A stretch of 64,000 nt of DNA from Pseudomonadota bacterium. GTDB taxonomy: Bacteria; Desulfobacterota; Desulfobulbia; Desulfobulbales; SURF-16. The stretch is from contig JAHIVT010000039.1 in the NCBI GenBank assembly GCA_018816555.1, forward strand, positions 1-64,000, written 5' to 3'. This document shows positions 53,274 through 61,942 of this stretch, piece by piece. The notes under the pieces are model-generated. The model made no database searches, was not told where the DNA came from, and saw only the letters and a list, made by a program, of their open reading frames with translations. Each line of letters starts with the position of its first letter. The stretch's first letter is position 1. The position numbers and the translations under genes were made by a program.

Positions 53274-53289
53274 TGCGAGTATTATGCCA
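53274..53289 (-). promoter_or_regulatory. Probable sigma-54 promoter of the fliL operon
   Basis: On the minus strand TGGCAT-AATAC-TCGCA keeps the invariant GG-N10-GC spacing and the TGGCA element, with two departures from consensus. It lies 58 bases before fliL. Sigma-54 control of middle flagellar genes is common in polarly flagellated Proteobacteria. Confidence 0.5.
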
Positions 53290-53522
53290 CACTTGCCGGC
53301 AATAGTAAATCTGAGGATAACAGGCTGTTATTATTTGGTTTGCCATTGGAAATCCTAACCTGTTGTCTTTTCAGGGCGGACAGGAGAGGGTGGCAATGGT
53401 CATTTTTCTGACTGCCAGCAGGGTGAAGAGTCAAAAAAATGAAGGTTCTTATGGCCATGAATATAAAGGTCTGGGCGATGACAAAATTGACCATTTATGG
53501 TAAAGGGCAACGACAATTTATG

Positions 53523-53567
53523 AAAGTGTCTAAAATGCCTAGAGTACTTAAAGTGCCTAAAGTTAAA
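53523..53567 (+). repeat. 9-bp tandem repeat, five units
   Basis: Five consecutive 9-bp units: AAAGTGTCT, AAAATGCCT, AGAGTACTT, AAAGTGCCT, AAAGTTAAA. Since 9 is a multiple of 3, the array is open in the frame of an ATG at 53520 and would encode a 29-residue peptide of KVP/KVL type ending at 53609, but no ribosome site is evident. The rest of the 445-base gap 53217-53661 shows no gene beyond the fliL promoter and, presumably, the acn promoter. Confidence 0.6.
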
Positions 53568-53661
53568 GGAGTTGTCCGGCCAAGTTCTGCTGCGCAATGC
53601 ATGACCTGATGACAGTTTTCAAAGTTTCCATGATATCAGCAAAATAACAGGAGTTAGACAA

Positions 53662-55581
53662 ATGGGTAAAACCGTTACGGAAAAAATACTTGAGGCTCAC
53701 CTGGTTGAAGGTGAGATGATTAAAGGCAGGGAGATCGGTATCCGCATTGATCAGACCTTGACCCAGGATGCCACAGGGACCATGGCTTATCTGGAATTCG
53801 AATCCATCGGCATCCCGCGGGTGCAGACCGATTGTTCCGTCTGCTACGTTGACCACAATCTGGTGCAATCGGATTTCAAGAATGCCGATGATCACCGTTT
53901 TCTGCAAACCATTGCCAGAAAATACGGTCTCTATTTTTCCCCTCCGGGTAACGGCATTTCCCATCAGATCAATCTGGAGAGGTTCGGCAAGCCGGGCAAG
54001 ACCCTGCTCGGTTCGGACAGCCATACCCCCACCGGCGGCGGACTCGGCATGCTGGCCATCGGCGCCGGCGGGCTTGATGTGGCCATGGCCATGGCCGGGA
54101 AACCGTTTTATCTGGTCATGCCCAAGGTTTTCGGGGTGAAGCTCACCGGAAAATTTTCTCCCTGGGTGTCGGCCCGGGACGTGCTGCTGGAACTGCTTCG
54201 CCAGCTTTCCGTCAAAGGCGGGGTGGGCTACATCATTGAATATTTCGGGCCGGGGGTGAAAGAGCTTTCCGCCACGGACCGTGCCTCGATCACCAATTTC
54301 GGGGCGGAACTCGGGGCCACCACCTCGGTGTTTCCTTCGGATGAGAATACCCAGAAATTCTTGAAAAGCCAGGGCCGGGAGGATTGCTGGAAGGAGATCG
54401 TTGCCGATGCGGATGCCCAGTATGACGAGATTATTGAAATTGACCTGTCCACCCTGGAGCCCATGATCGCCTGTCCCTCATCCCCTGATAATGTGGTGAA
54501 GGTGAGCGAGGTGGCCGGGCGGCCCGTTTCCCAGGTGCTGGTAGGCTCCTGTTCTAACTCTTCCCTGCGGGATCTGCTGGTGGTGGCCAAAACCCTGGCA
54601 GACAGACCAGTGAGCAACGAGGTGAGTTTCGAGATTAACCCGGGCAGCCGCCAGGTGCTGGAGAATCTCACCGCCATGGGTGAAATGCTGCCCTTGATTC
54701 ATGCCGGGGCCAGGGTGCATCAGGCCGGTTGCCTCGGCTGTATCGGCATGGGCCAGGCACCGGCAACCGGCACCATCTCCCTGCGCACTTTTCCTCGCAA
54801 TTTCCCCGGTCGCAGCGGCACGGTGAACGATCAGGTCTATCTCTGCAGTCCCGAGGTGGCCGTTGCTTCAGCCATTAGCGGCAAAATCACCGATCCCCGC
54901 GATCTGGGCGACTATCCGGCTTTCACCCTGCCGGATAAATATCTGCCCGGGGACTCCCGGATTGAGCCGCCGATTGCCGATGGCAGCGGGGTAGAGATCA
55001 TCCGCGGGCCGAATATCGCCCCGTTCCCGACCTTTGCCCCCATGCCGGAAACCTGGCAGGGCACGGTGCTGCTCAAGGCCGGCGATAACATCACCACGGA
55101 TCATATCATGCCGGCCGGAGCCCAGATACTGCCCCTGCGCAGCAATATCCCGGCGATCAGCGAATTTGTCTTCAAGGCCCTGGATGAGCATTTCAGCCGG
55201 CATGCCAAGGAGGCGGGCACCGGTATGATAGTGGGCGGCGAGAACTACGGGCAGGGCTCTTCCCGGGAGCACGCGGCCCTGGCTCCCCGCTATCTCGGGG
55301 TGGAGGTGAAACTGGTGAAAAGTTTTGCCCGCATCCATAAAGCCAATCTGATCAACTTCGGCATCCTGCCCCTGACCTTTGCCGATACCGCTGATTATGA
55401 CCGGATCAGGCAGGGCGCCAAGGTGGTCATCTCCGGCTTGCGCAAGTCCCTTGAGGGTGGTGCGAAAACCCTTTCCGTGGAGATCGATGGCGAGAGCATT
55501 CAGGCGGTTCTCGATGTTTCCGAGCGCCATCGGCAGATCCTACTGGCAGGCGGCTTGCTCAATTGGGCCAAGGGAAATTAA
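53662..55581 (+). CDS. Aconitate hydratase (short bacterial/archaeal type)
   Basis: A 639-aa aconitase converting citrate to isocitrate. The large-subunit part carries SHTPTGGGLGMLAIGAGG and the three cluster-ligand cysteines, in VGSCSNSSLRDL and HQAGCLGCIGMGQ. The swivel domain follows with GDNITTDHIMPAG, NYGQGSSREHAAL and SFARIHKANLINFGILPL. It is the ~640-residue form seen in many Desulfobacterota and archaea, not the 890-residue AcnA. Start at ATG 53662. Confidence 0.94.
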   Translation: MGKTVTEKILEAHLVEGEMIKGREIGIRIDQTLTQDATGTMAYLEFESIGIPRVQTDCSVCYVDHNLVQSDFKNADDHRFLQTIARKYGLYFSPPGNGISHQINLERFGKPGKTLLGSDSHTPTGGGLGMLAIGAGGLDVAMAMAGKPFYLVMPKVFGVKLTGKFSPWVSARDVLLELLRQLSVKGGVGYIIEYFGPGVKELSATDRASITNFGAELGATTSVFPSDENTQKFLKSQGREDCWKEIVADADAQYDEIIEIDLSTLEPMIACPSSPDNVVKVSEVAGRPVSQVLVGSCSNSSLRDLLVVAKTLADRPVSNEVSFEINPGSRQVLENLTAMGEMLPLIHAGARVHQAGCLGCIGMGQAPATGTISLRTFPRNFPGRSGTVNDQVYLCSPEVAVASAISGKITDPRDLGDYPAFTLPDKYLPGDSRIEPPIADGSGVEIIRGPNIAPFPTFAPMPETWQGTVLLKAGDNITTDHIMPAGAQILPLRSNIPAISEFVFKALDEHFSRHAKEAGTGMIVGGENYGQGSSREHAALAPRYLGVEVKLVKSFARIHKANLINFGILPLTFADTADYDRIRQGAKVVISGLRKSLEGGAKTLSVEIDGESIQAVLDVSERHRQILLAGGLLNWAKGN

Positions 55582-55902
55582 AAAAATTGTACTTTTGCTC
55601 TGCCATACATGTCTAAACAATCACTTGTAGCTGTTTTTTGCTGCAGCAATGGGGGACAGGGGCGGTACAAAAAATTGGACTTGTTGTAATGTGCTGATTT
55701 TATTTAATAATTTTGTTTTGTTTTGGCAAAATGGTCAGGAGTATAAAAAATTGTATTTTTTGAGGGAGGATTCAGTTTTGAGAAAAAATTTTATTTCCTT
55801 ATGCTGCAAGGGATTGAAGAGAAATTTTTTTTTCTGAGCTGTTTGGCACGCCTGTTGCTTTTATCACAAATCAAGATAACAACTCTTATCTCCTTTCTCC
55901 AG

Positions 55903-55940
55903 AAAAAGGCCTATCCTGTCCCCCCAGGATCGGCCTTTTT
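55903..55940. terminator. Intrinsic terminator after aconitase
   Basis: AAAAAGGCC-TATCCTG (55903-55918) pairs with CAGGAT-CGGCCTTTTT (55925-55940), a strong stem closed by a six-base loop and flanked by A and T tracts, so it can work in both directions. The preceding AT-rich stretch 55582-55902 shows no credible gene. Confidence 0.85.
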
Positions 55941-55994
55941 CGTTTTGTGGCCCCAACCCTTTGCTTCTCCTCCTGTTTTCTCGACTGACAAACC

Positions 55995-56930
55995 ATGGAA
56001 ATTTCATCGAAACATGTAGGCATCCAGCGCTGCCCCGCCTATGACCGGCGGGTTATCAAGGAGCAGGCTGCCACCATTGCTGCGGCCCTGGGTTTTCGCC
56101 TTGCGCCGGCAAGCAGGGTGCTGCTGAAGCCGAACCTGGTATCCGGCCGCGGCCATAATGGCCTCGCCTGCACCCACCCGGAATTTGTGGCAGCGGTTGC
56201 CGAGTGGTGCCTGGATTGCGGGGCCAGGGTAGCCATCGGCGATTCCCCTGCCTTTGGCCGGGCTCCCTCGGTGATGCGGGCCTGCGGCATTGCCCAAAGT
56301 CTTAAGGGGCTGCCGGTTGAACTGATCCATTTCGGCCCGGCTCGGCAGGTGAGGCTTGCCTGCGGCGAGCGGCTCACCTTGGCCGCCGAGGCGCTGGATT
56401 GCGATATTCTCGTCAATCTCCCCAAGTTCAAGGCCCATTCCCAGACCCTGATCACCCTGGCAGTGAAAAATTATTTCGGCACGGTGAAAGGATTCGGCAA
56501 GGCCCTGCTCCACCAGAAACTGGGGGAGGATGAGCAGGCTTTCTGCCGTATGCTGGTGGATCTGCTTGCGGTTTTGCCAGGTGGTATTAGTTTGATCGAT
56601 GGGGTGCAGGCCATGCACCGGAAAGGCCCGATGAACGGGGAAATGTTTCCCCTGGGGATGGTGGCGGGCTCGGTCAATCCCGTGGCCCTGGATACCGCCA
56701 TGCTGCTCATGCTCGGCATGAAGCCTGAACAGAGCATGATCTGGCGGGAGACAGAGAGGCAAAAACTTGCAGGGGCCAGGCCGGAGGAGCTTCTCTTTCC
56801 GTTACTTCAGCCCTTGGATATAGCGGCGAATGGCTTTGTCCTGCCGTCAGCATTGAAACCGATACCCTTCCGGCCCCTGCAGGTTTTCAACAGTATGGTC
56901 AAACGGGTCCGGCTGTTGTTGCATTCGTAA
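55995..56930 (+). CDS. DUF362 domain protein
   Basis: A 311-aa protein of the DUF362 family. It shows VLLKPNLVSGRGHNGLACTHPEFVAAVAEW, IGDSPAFGRAPSVMRACGI, CDILVNLPKFKAHSQTLITLAVKNYFGTVKGF and SLIDGVQAMHRKGPMNGEMFPLG. No ferredoxin cysteine motifs are present, unlike the longer family members fused to 4Fe-4S domains. The function of the family is unknown. It starts 54 bases after the terminator, with ATG 55995. Confidence 0.8.
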   Translation: MEISSKHVGIQRCPAYDRRVIKEQAATIAAALGFRLAPASRVLLKPNLVSGRGHNGLACTHPEFVAAVAEWCLDCGARVAIGDSPAFGRAPSVMRACGIAQSLKGLPVELIHFGPARQVRLACGERLTLAAEALDCDILVNLPKFKAHSQTLITLAVKNYFGTVKGFGKALLHQKLGEDEQAFCRMLVDLLAVLPGGISLIDGVQAMHRKGPMNGEMFPLGMVAGSVNPVALDTAMLLMLGMKPEQSMIWRETERQKLAGARPEELLFPLLQPLDIAANGFVLPSALKPIPFRPLQVFNSMVKRVRLLLHS

Positions 56931-57052
56931 GGGGTTGGTGTGGTCCTGCCGGAAGTATTTTTTCCTATGATTTTCTGTCTGCATAGGGAGCTGGGAATGT
57001 GTTGCAGGTATTAGACTGATATCTTGGCTATTAAAAATAACCCTGTCCATTT

Positions 57053-57610
57053 TCATGGCTCTATCAGATTGTTGATTCCAGACAAGAGCACGTTGAAACT
57101 TTTGGAGCAGTTGGATTTTAAATTCAAATAGGGCGCGATCGCACGGGATCCCGACACTTTATCATAGGTATTACTGGTAAGTCTGAATAACTCAACGGCT
57201 GGATTACCCAGAGCATCGGGGTTCCGAAACTTCTTTCCCAGTTGCTTTTTTTTAAGCCCTTTGAGGCCAAGCCCCTTTTCCACGGCAGCCAGATCGCCCA
57301 GATAAAAACTCTCTAATTCCCGACAAACAACGCGAACCAGTACTCCATCCTTTCCAGCCTCGCGGCAGAGTCCGACCAACTTTGTTTTTATTGCCCTGCA
57401 ATCACCTGAATCCTGATCACGCATTACAACAAAGATGGAGTCCGGCAGCATCCAGCCCTGCAATTTCGCTTTTAGGTTTTTCTCCAGGTCCTGCTTTCCC
57501 TGAAACACAACATAGCGAATAGGCATATCATCAGGGAGAATACGTGGAAGAATCCCTGCAAGCATTTCTCGCGCTGATGGCTCTTCAAGAAAAAACACAA
57601 TGGTTTTCAT
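57053..57610 (-). CDS. DUF4276/RloB-like (Toprim-fold) protein, partner of the AAA ATPase
   Basis: A 185-aa protein with an early acidic motif FFLEEPSAREML (residues 6-17), a DQD motif in FVVMRDQDSGDCRAIKTKL (about 60-78) and a conserved ELESFYLGD segment (about 98-106). This layout (Glu, then DxD) resembles Toprim-like nucleases of the DUF4276/RloB group (inference). Its start overlaps the stop of the ATPase gene by four bases. In PARIS- and AbiL-like defence systems, an ATPase paired with such a nuclease-like protein acts against phages. Confidence 0.72.
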   Translation of the reverse strand: MKTIVFFLEEPSAREMLAGILPRILPDDMPIRYVVFQGKQDLEKNLKAKLQGWMLPDSIFVVMRDQDSGDCRAIKTKLVGLCREAGKDGVLVRVVCRELESFYLGDLAAVEKGLGLKGLKKKQLGKKFRNPDALGNPAVELFRLTSNTYDKVSGSRAIAPYLNLKSNCSKSFNVLLSGINNLIEP

Positions 57611-58794
57611 CGAGGATCGGCTCCTTCAAGAAAGCCTTGCTCCCAGAGGTACCCCATCTGATCGCCTTGGGCCATATACGCTGTGAGCTGTTCGTCATCC
57701 TTTGCTCGCCGGATTTGGGAATAACCATCTTTTTTTACCAGCCAGAACACCTCATCAATTCTTGCCGCGTTCAAGAAATCTGGGGAATGTGTTGAGACAA
57801 AAACCTGCCCACCTCGATTGGCATAAGCTCGGAATTCCTCGGCAAGTTCCCATAAAAGTTTCGGATAGAGCTGGTTCTCCGGCTCTTCCACGCACAGCAA
57901 CGGATGGGGGGTTGGGTCATAAAGCAGAGTTAAGTAAGCAAGCATCTTGATGGTGCCGTCGGAAACGTACCGGGCGAGAAAAGGATCTTCAAACACGCCG
58001 TCCTGGAATTTCAGTAGGACTCGGCCCTCTTCAGTAGTTTTAGAATCGACATAGGAAATGCCGGGTACTCTTTTTTTAAGAAGATCGAGAATTTTTTTAA
58101 AAATCTTTTCATGATGATTGTGCAGGTATTGAATAACCAAGGACAGGTTTTCGCCTTCGCGGGACAGATGTTCAGCATATCCTGCTTCCTGTTCCGGCCG
58201 CGCCTTACTGATATGAAAATCGGAAACATGCCAATTTTCGATGAGATTGCCGAGTGCCATAACTGCCGGAAATCTCGCAAACTGCGCTAATCCTTTGACG
58301 GCGAGGATGTCGGTTGATTTCAGCGTTTGTTCTTCCCGGTTCAATTCCTTCACATCAGATACGGAATCAAGTTCATTTGTAACTGCTGTACCCTTGCCTC
58401 GGGTAAAATTAAGAAAGTGCCAAGGCTGCCCGCTGCTTCCCCTTCTGTATTTAAGAACCTCCCGTTCCACTAATGCCTTGCCTTTCTTTTCACCAATCTG
58501 CAGGAAGTAAGTGGTTAAAGGACTATCGGGTTTTGCACGGAATTTCAGCTCTATTTCAATTGGACCTTTGGAATTACGACTACGTACTTCTTGAAATCCC
58601 CGACTTCCACCGAGCTTCATTAAGGCAGTATTCACATTAGTAGTGAGCGCATCGCGGAGAAAACCAAACACACTGAAAATGGTACTTTTTCCAGTACCAT
58701 TAGCGCCGACAACAACACAGAAATTAGGCAGATCCGTCAGTTCAGCGTCTTGAAAGGCCTTAAAATTCTTTAACCTTATTGACTCGATTTTCAT
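57607..58794 (-). CDS. AAA (ABC/SMC-like, AAA_21) ATPase of a two-gene defence-like pair
   Basis: A 395-aa ATPase of the RecF/OLD-like group. It shows IRLKNFKAFQDAEL at the N terminus, Walker A GANGTGKSTIF (about 31-41), an internal helical insertion, the VSDGTIKMLAYLTLL signature-like region (about 280-294), Walker B LLCVEEPENQLYP (about 302-314) and the switch histidine FVSTHSPDFL (about 335-344). It has no Toprim domain of its own; the downstream partner supplies it. The upstream gap 58795-59357 holds no gene I can support; its AT-rich first part should carry the promoter. Confidence 0.82.
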   Translation of the reverse strand: MKIESIRLKNFKAFQDAELTDLPNFCVVVGANGTGKSTIFSVFGFLRDALTTNVNTALMKLGGSRGFQEVRSRNSKGPIEIELKFRAKPDSPLTTYFLQIGEKKGKALVEREVLKYRRGSSGQPWHFLNFTRGKGTAVTNELDSVSDVKELNREEQTLKSTDILAVKGLAQFARFPAVMALGNLIENWHVSDFHISKARPEQEAGYAEHLSREGENLSLVIQYLHNHHEKIFKKILDLLKKRVPGISYVDSKTTEEGRVLLKFQDGVFEDPFLARYVSDGTIKMLAYLTLLYDPTPHPLLCVEEPENQLYPKLLWELAEEFRAYANRGGQVFVSTHSPDFLNAARIDEVFWLVKKDGYSQIRRAKDDEQLTAYMAQGDQMGYLWEQGFLEGADPR

Positions 58795-59357
58795 TCGCTA
58801 TTTCCTCGCTGCTTAACCGCATTGCATGCATCCAAATTAATTATTTGAGAGGTACGCTTAACTTTCAAATCACCACTTCTCTTAGTTTAGGCTGAAATTA
58901 ACAGTGTATTTACGATGAGATATCCTGATTACCCTCGGATTAAACAGATAGGATAATTAATAGGGAAAAGTCAACATATTTCCCAAAAACTTGTTTCCCC
59001 CACTTGCCAAGAATGCAAAGCTGATTTTTTCATCCTGCAATTTGTTGTTAAAGCGATAAAGCTGAATCCGCAAGAAAAATCAATCTACTATCCGTTTTTG
59101 CCACAATCAACCTGCAGCCTCGCCTGCTAAATATCTTATCCTTAAATTTCAACCTGTTGCCATTTTCGAACAGAGCTGGATTACCGTGGGGAATGCCGCT
59201 TTTGATTGTCTCGTAACCCCCCCCTCGACAGCCGTCCAGAGCATGATAAATAACTGATTTATCGTCACCCAAAAGCGGTGCTGGGAGTTATTGAGAAGCC
59301 ATCAATTTTCATTGGAAGGTGGAGGACTTTTTGGTAAAGTGACATTCCTTAGTTAGA

Positions 59358-59550
59358 ATAAACAGGCAGGAAGTTCTTGTGGGCAAGCGAAGCGCGACCC
59401 GGAATCGGCATGCCGGACTCGAAGTCTACGCTCCGCTTCGTTATCTGATACGGCCTCCAGGAATCGTCCGGATAGCATAAACACTGGATTCTTCCTGGAC
59501 TTGATCCAGGATCTACCGGAATGACGAGCGGAAATATTGTTATATGCTTC
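59358..59550. repeat. Dispersed ~200-bp repeat, copy 1
   Basis: It shares with 61943-62155 the left end ATAAACAGGCAGGA, a ~60-bp near-identical core (59387-59446, including GCATGCCGGACTCGAAG and CGCTCCGCTTCG), the CGGAATGACGA motif and the right end GTTATAT. It contains inverted AAGCGAAGCG/CGCTTCG arms. No coding potential in a consistent frame. The CCGGAATGACG motif is a common hallmark of intergenic repeats in several bacterial groups. Confidence 0.75.
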
Positions 59551-59675
59551 ATTGTTTCAATATGTTATGCAAACTTCGGAAGTTGAATTTTTTTATAAAA
59601 TTAGAATCATTGACAGTTTTGCAGGGGGCTTATGCCTAAAATTATAAAAAAAGAACATAAAAGGAGGAGTTGAAA

Positions 59676-60794
59676 ATGAAGAGACTACAATCGCTATGGA
59701 TTTTATTTCTCATCGGCTTTCTTGCCGGCTGTGCGCCCATGGCGTCAGAAACCGCTTTTACCCCTACTGATCTTTCAGGCAAGCTGGGGCAGGGTTACAA
59801 GCAAAAGGTTGATAATGCCGTGATCATCCTGGATGCCTCGTCATCCATGTATGACAAGGAAAATGGAAAACAAAAAGTTGAACAGGCCAAGAACGTCGTT
59901 CTGCATATGAACGATACCCTGCCGCCCCTTAAAATGCAGGCCGGCCTGCATGTGTTCGGCCCCACCCTGGGACCAAACATGGATGACAGCAAGCTGATCT
60001 ACGGTATGACGGACTATAATGCCGCAGATCTCGCGGCAGCGGTCAAAACCGTACAGGTTGCCGGCGTGACCCCGCTCGCCAAACCTCTGCTGAAAAGTAT
60101 AGACGACCTGAAAAACAGTCAGGGACAAATTGCCGTCATTGCCGTCAGCGATGGAATAAATACCGCTACCCAATCCCCGGTTGAGGCTGCCGAAGCTCTG
60201 AAAAATGCCTTTGGTGAGAGAATCTGTATCTATACGATCCTGATTGGCAGCAACCCGGTAGGTAAAAAGGTGCTGGAAGATGTCGCCGCCGCCGGAAAAT
60301 GCGGATTCGCGACCACGGAAGGCGATGTTGCCACAAGCGAGGGCATGGCGGATTTTGTGGAAAAGGTCTTCTTTGAAAAAGAGGTCGTTAAGCCAGTTGT
60401 TCAGAAGGTCGTTCCGGCACCCGTTATGGAAAAAACCATCACCATGGATCTGAAGGTGCTGTTTGATTTTGATAAAACCACCATCCGTCCCCGGGAGCAA
60501 GACCAGCTTGATGAGTTTGCCGCCTTTATGAAATCACACCCGCAGACCACCGCGGTTCTTGAAGGCCATACTGACAATATTGGTTCGGCAGCCTACAATG
60601 ACGGTCTGTCACAGCGCAGAGCGGAAAGTGTGAAAAAATATCTGGTGAAACAATTAGGCCTTGAAGAAGCACGGCTCACCACAAAGGGCTATGGTTTCTC
60701 ACAGCCCATAGCCACAAACAAGACAAAGGCGGGACGTCAGGAAAACCGCCGGGTTGTGGCTGTCATTTCAGCAACTATAACTGTAAAAGAATAA
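59676..60794 (+). CDS. Lipoprotein with VWA-like and OmpA domains
   Basis: A 372-aa outer-membrane lipoprotein. It has a lipobox LAGC at residues 18-21, a von Willebrand factor A domain with a MIDAS-type DASSSM motif (about 51-56) extending to about 225, and a C-terminal OmpA/Pal domain (about 265-370). The last includes LFDFDKTTIRPREQDQLDEF and LEGHTDNIGSAAYNDGLSQRRAESVKKYL, which binds peptidoglycan diaminopimelate. The start ATG 59676 follows AAGGAGGA at 7 bases. It is followed by a strong terminator and sits alone between two repeat copies. Confidence 0.87.
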   Translation: MKRLQSLWILFLIGFLAGCAPMASETAFTPTDLSGKLGQGYKQKVDNAVIILDASSSMYDKENGKQKVEQAKNVVLHMNDTLPPLKMQAGLHVFGPTLGPNMDDSKLIYGMTDYNAADLAAAVKTVQVAGVTPLAKPLLKSIDDLKNSQGQIAVIAVSDGINTATQSPVEAAEALKNAFGERICIYTILIGSNPVGKKVLEDVAAAGKCGFATTEGDVATSEGMADFVEKVFFEKEVVKPVVQKVVPAPVMEKTITMDLKVLFDFDKTTIRPREQDQLDEFAAFMKSHPQTTAVLEGHTDNIGSAAYNDGLSQRRAESVKKYLVKQLGLEEARLTTKGYGFSQPIATNKTKAGRQENRRVVAVISATITVKE

Positions 60795-60819
60795 GTAAAG
60801 GGTGTTTGCATCCGTAACC

Positions 60820-60857
60820 AAAAAGCATGTCAGGCGTCAAGACCTGGCATGCTTTTT
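60820..60857 (+). terminator. Terminator of the OmpA/VWA lipoprotein gene
   Basis: AAAAAGCATGTCAGG (60820-60834) pairs with CCTGGCATGCTTTTT (60843-60857) with one mismatch; the T run is part of the stem end. It works in either direction, so it may also serve the facing pliI gene. Confidence 0.8.
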
Positions 60858-60939
60858 GGGCGTTTAAGGCCTTTATCCTTTTTTGTGGTTTTGCATTCTT
60901 TCGCAGGGAAATAATTAAAAGAAGGAAACAGGCGACCGA

Positions 60940-61389
60940 TCAATTCCGCTTCCCAGTGGCTTTTCGAAGGGCTGCGATGGGATCCGCGTCAGGTGGGAGG
61001 GCCTCGACCACAGCACAAAAACTCAGAAGTTGTTTGTCAAAGGCGAATGCATGGGCTGAGAGATATCCTCCCGTCCCAGTGGAACGCACAATTACGATGA
61101 TCTCGGGTTGCTGGTCGCCAAAGACATCGGCGAGCACGACTTTTTCAATCCCTCCATCCCGTGCGCGAACAACGCCTGCGCTGAAGAAGGTGGTTTCATC
61201 CCCGGGTGGTGCGGCGTCATAAAGCCGCACGCTGAAGCTGCCGATGGAGCGAGCCTCAAAATCCCCTTCCGCGACCACGACCGTCTGCTTCGAGGGGAGT
61301 GCAACCTGCGTGACAAAACGCTCTAACTCTGCAGCATGCAGCGTTCTGGACGCAAGCAATGCTATAGCGAGTGCAAAGAATTTGTTCAT
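60940..61389 (-). CDS. pliI: PliI-family inhibitor of i-type lysozyme
   Basis: A 149-aa protein with a signal peptide (MNKFFALAIALLASRTLHA) and a mature domain matching PliI: LPSKQTVVVAEGDFEARSIGSFSVRLYD, VLADVFGDQQPEIIVIVRSTGTGGYLSAHAFAFD and LPPDADPIAALR. The SGxxxxY/SVGSGSY-type inhibitory loop corresponds to RSTGTGGYLSAH. PliI is a periplasmic inhibitor of invertebrate-type lysozyme (family knowledge). It is a single gene facing the lipoprotein gene, inside the repeat-bounded segment. Confidence 0.8.
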   Translation of the reverse strand: MNKFFALAIALLASRTLHAAELERFVTQVALPSKQTVVVAEGDFEARSIGSFSVRLYDAAPPGDETTFFSAGVVRARDGGIEKVVLADVFGDQQPEIIVIVRSTGTGGYLSAHAFAFDKQLLSFCAVVEALPPDADPIAALRKATGKRN

Positions 61390-61475
61390 GTGTCACCTGC
61401 TTTATGAGGCTTTATCCGAATATGAGCTACCGCAGGCCATGGCTGTTAGGGAACCACTTGACCGAAGAATGACCT

Positions 61476-61604
61476 TCAAGGTAAATAAATTTTCTGAACC
61501 GGAAAAAGTCGATGGGATTCAAACACGGTCAGGATCGATATTCTATCAGAGTGGACTTGGTAGACGATCCGATGCAGTTTCATCAAGAGCGCCTGGCACT
61601 CTGC
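61476..61604 (-). pseudogene. C-terminal remnant of a RelE/ParE-family toxin
   Basis: On the minus strand the last ~40 codons before the stop at 61476 read LMKLHRIVYQVHSDRISILT then VFESHRLFP. This fits the final beta strands of ParE/RelE toxins (RIVY.V..D.I.IL.V...R). Upstream the frame runs into the motif GGAGACAGATTTA and the intron fragment, so the N-terminal half and any antitoxin are gone. Confidence 0.45.
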
Positions 61605-61634
61605 CGAATAAATGTAAAAGGAGACAGATTTATT

Positions 61635-61942
61635 GTGCGGCCGGGCAAGGTCGAGTTCAGCGGGTGTGAATCCCGCCCCGGAAGGTTGGCCAACCACAGG
61701 GTAGCAAGTCCTTGGAGGCTGTATGGTAACATACAGCTTTAAGCGTAGGACAGCGAGCAGACAGGCCGTAAGCCGAAAGGTTGAAGGGATTGAGCCACGT
61801 AATTGTCGCGTTGGGAAGGACAACTCTGTAATAAAAGTGGAAGTCAACACAGGTATCGCCGCTAACGGCAAGGTGATGCTTGCTTCCTCGGGGTCAGAGA
61901 CCATTGAAGATGGAGAACTTTTTTGTACAGTAACGCTCTTTA
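61635..61942 (+). mobile_element. Truncated group II intron (5' RNA domain only)
   Basis: It begins with GTGCGGCCGGGCAAGG, a group II intron 5' end (GUGYG). It continues with GGGTGTGAATCCCGCC and the CTTTAAGCGTAGGACAGCGA and AAGGGATTGAGCCACG segments, as in the domain I of bacterial introns that encode reverse transcriptases. A hairpin GCTGTATG/CATACAGC is inside. No reverse transcriptase frame follows; the sequence gives way to the dispersed repeat at 61943. It is therefore a 5' fragment, unable to splice. Confidence 0.6.

Noticed and set aside
59048-59272. 74-codon minus-strand frame between the ATPase and the lipoprotein
   Set aside because: No recognisable family, no ribosome site, and surrounded by repeat-rich DNA; it may be a remnant but I cannot support it.
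61635-61942. Cobalamin riboswitch
   Set aside because: The GGGTGTGAATCCCGCC stretch first recalled a B12 box, but the conserved AGYCAGGAGACCTGCC core is missing and the GTGCG start with the following segments fits a group II intron better.
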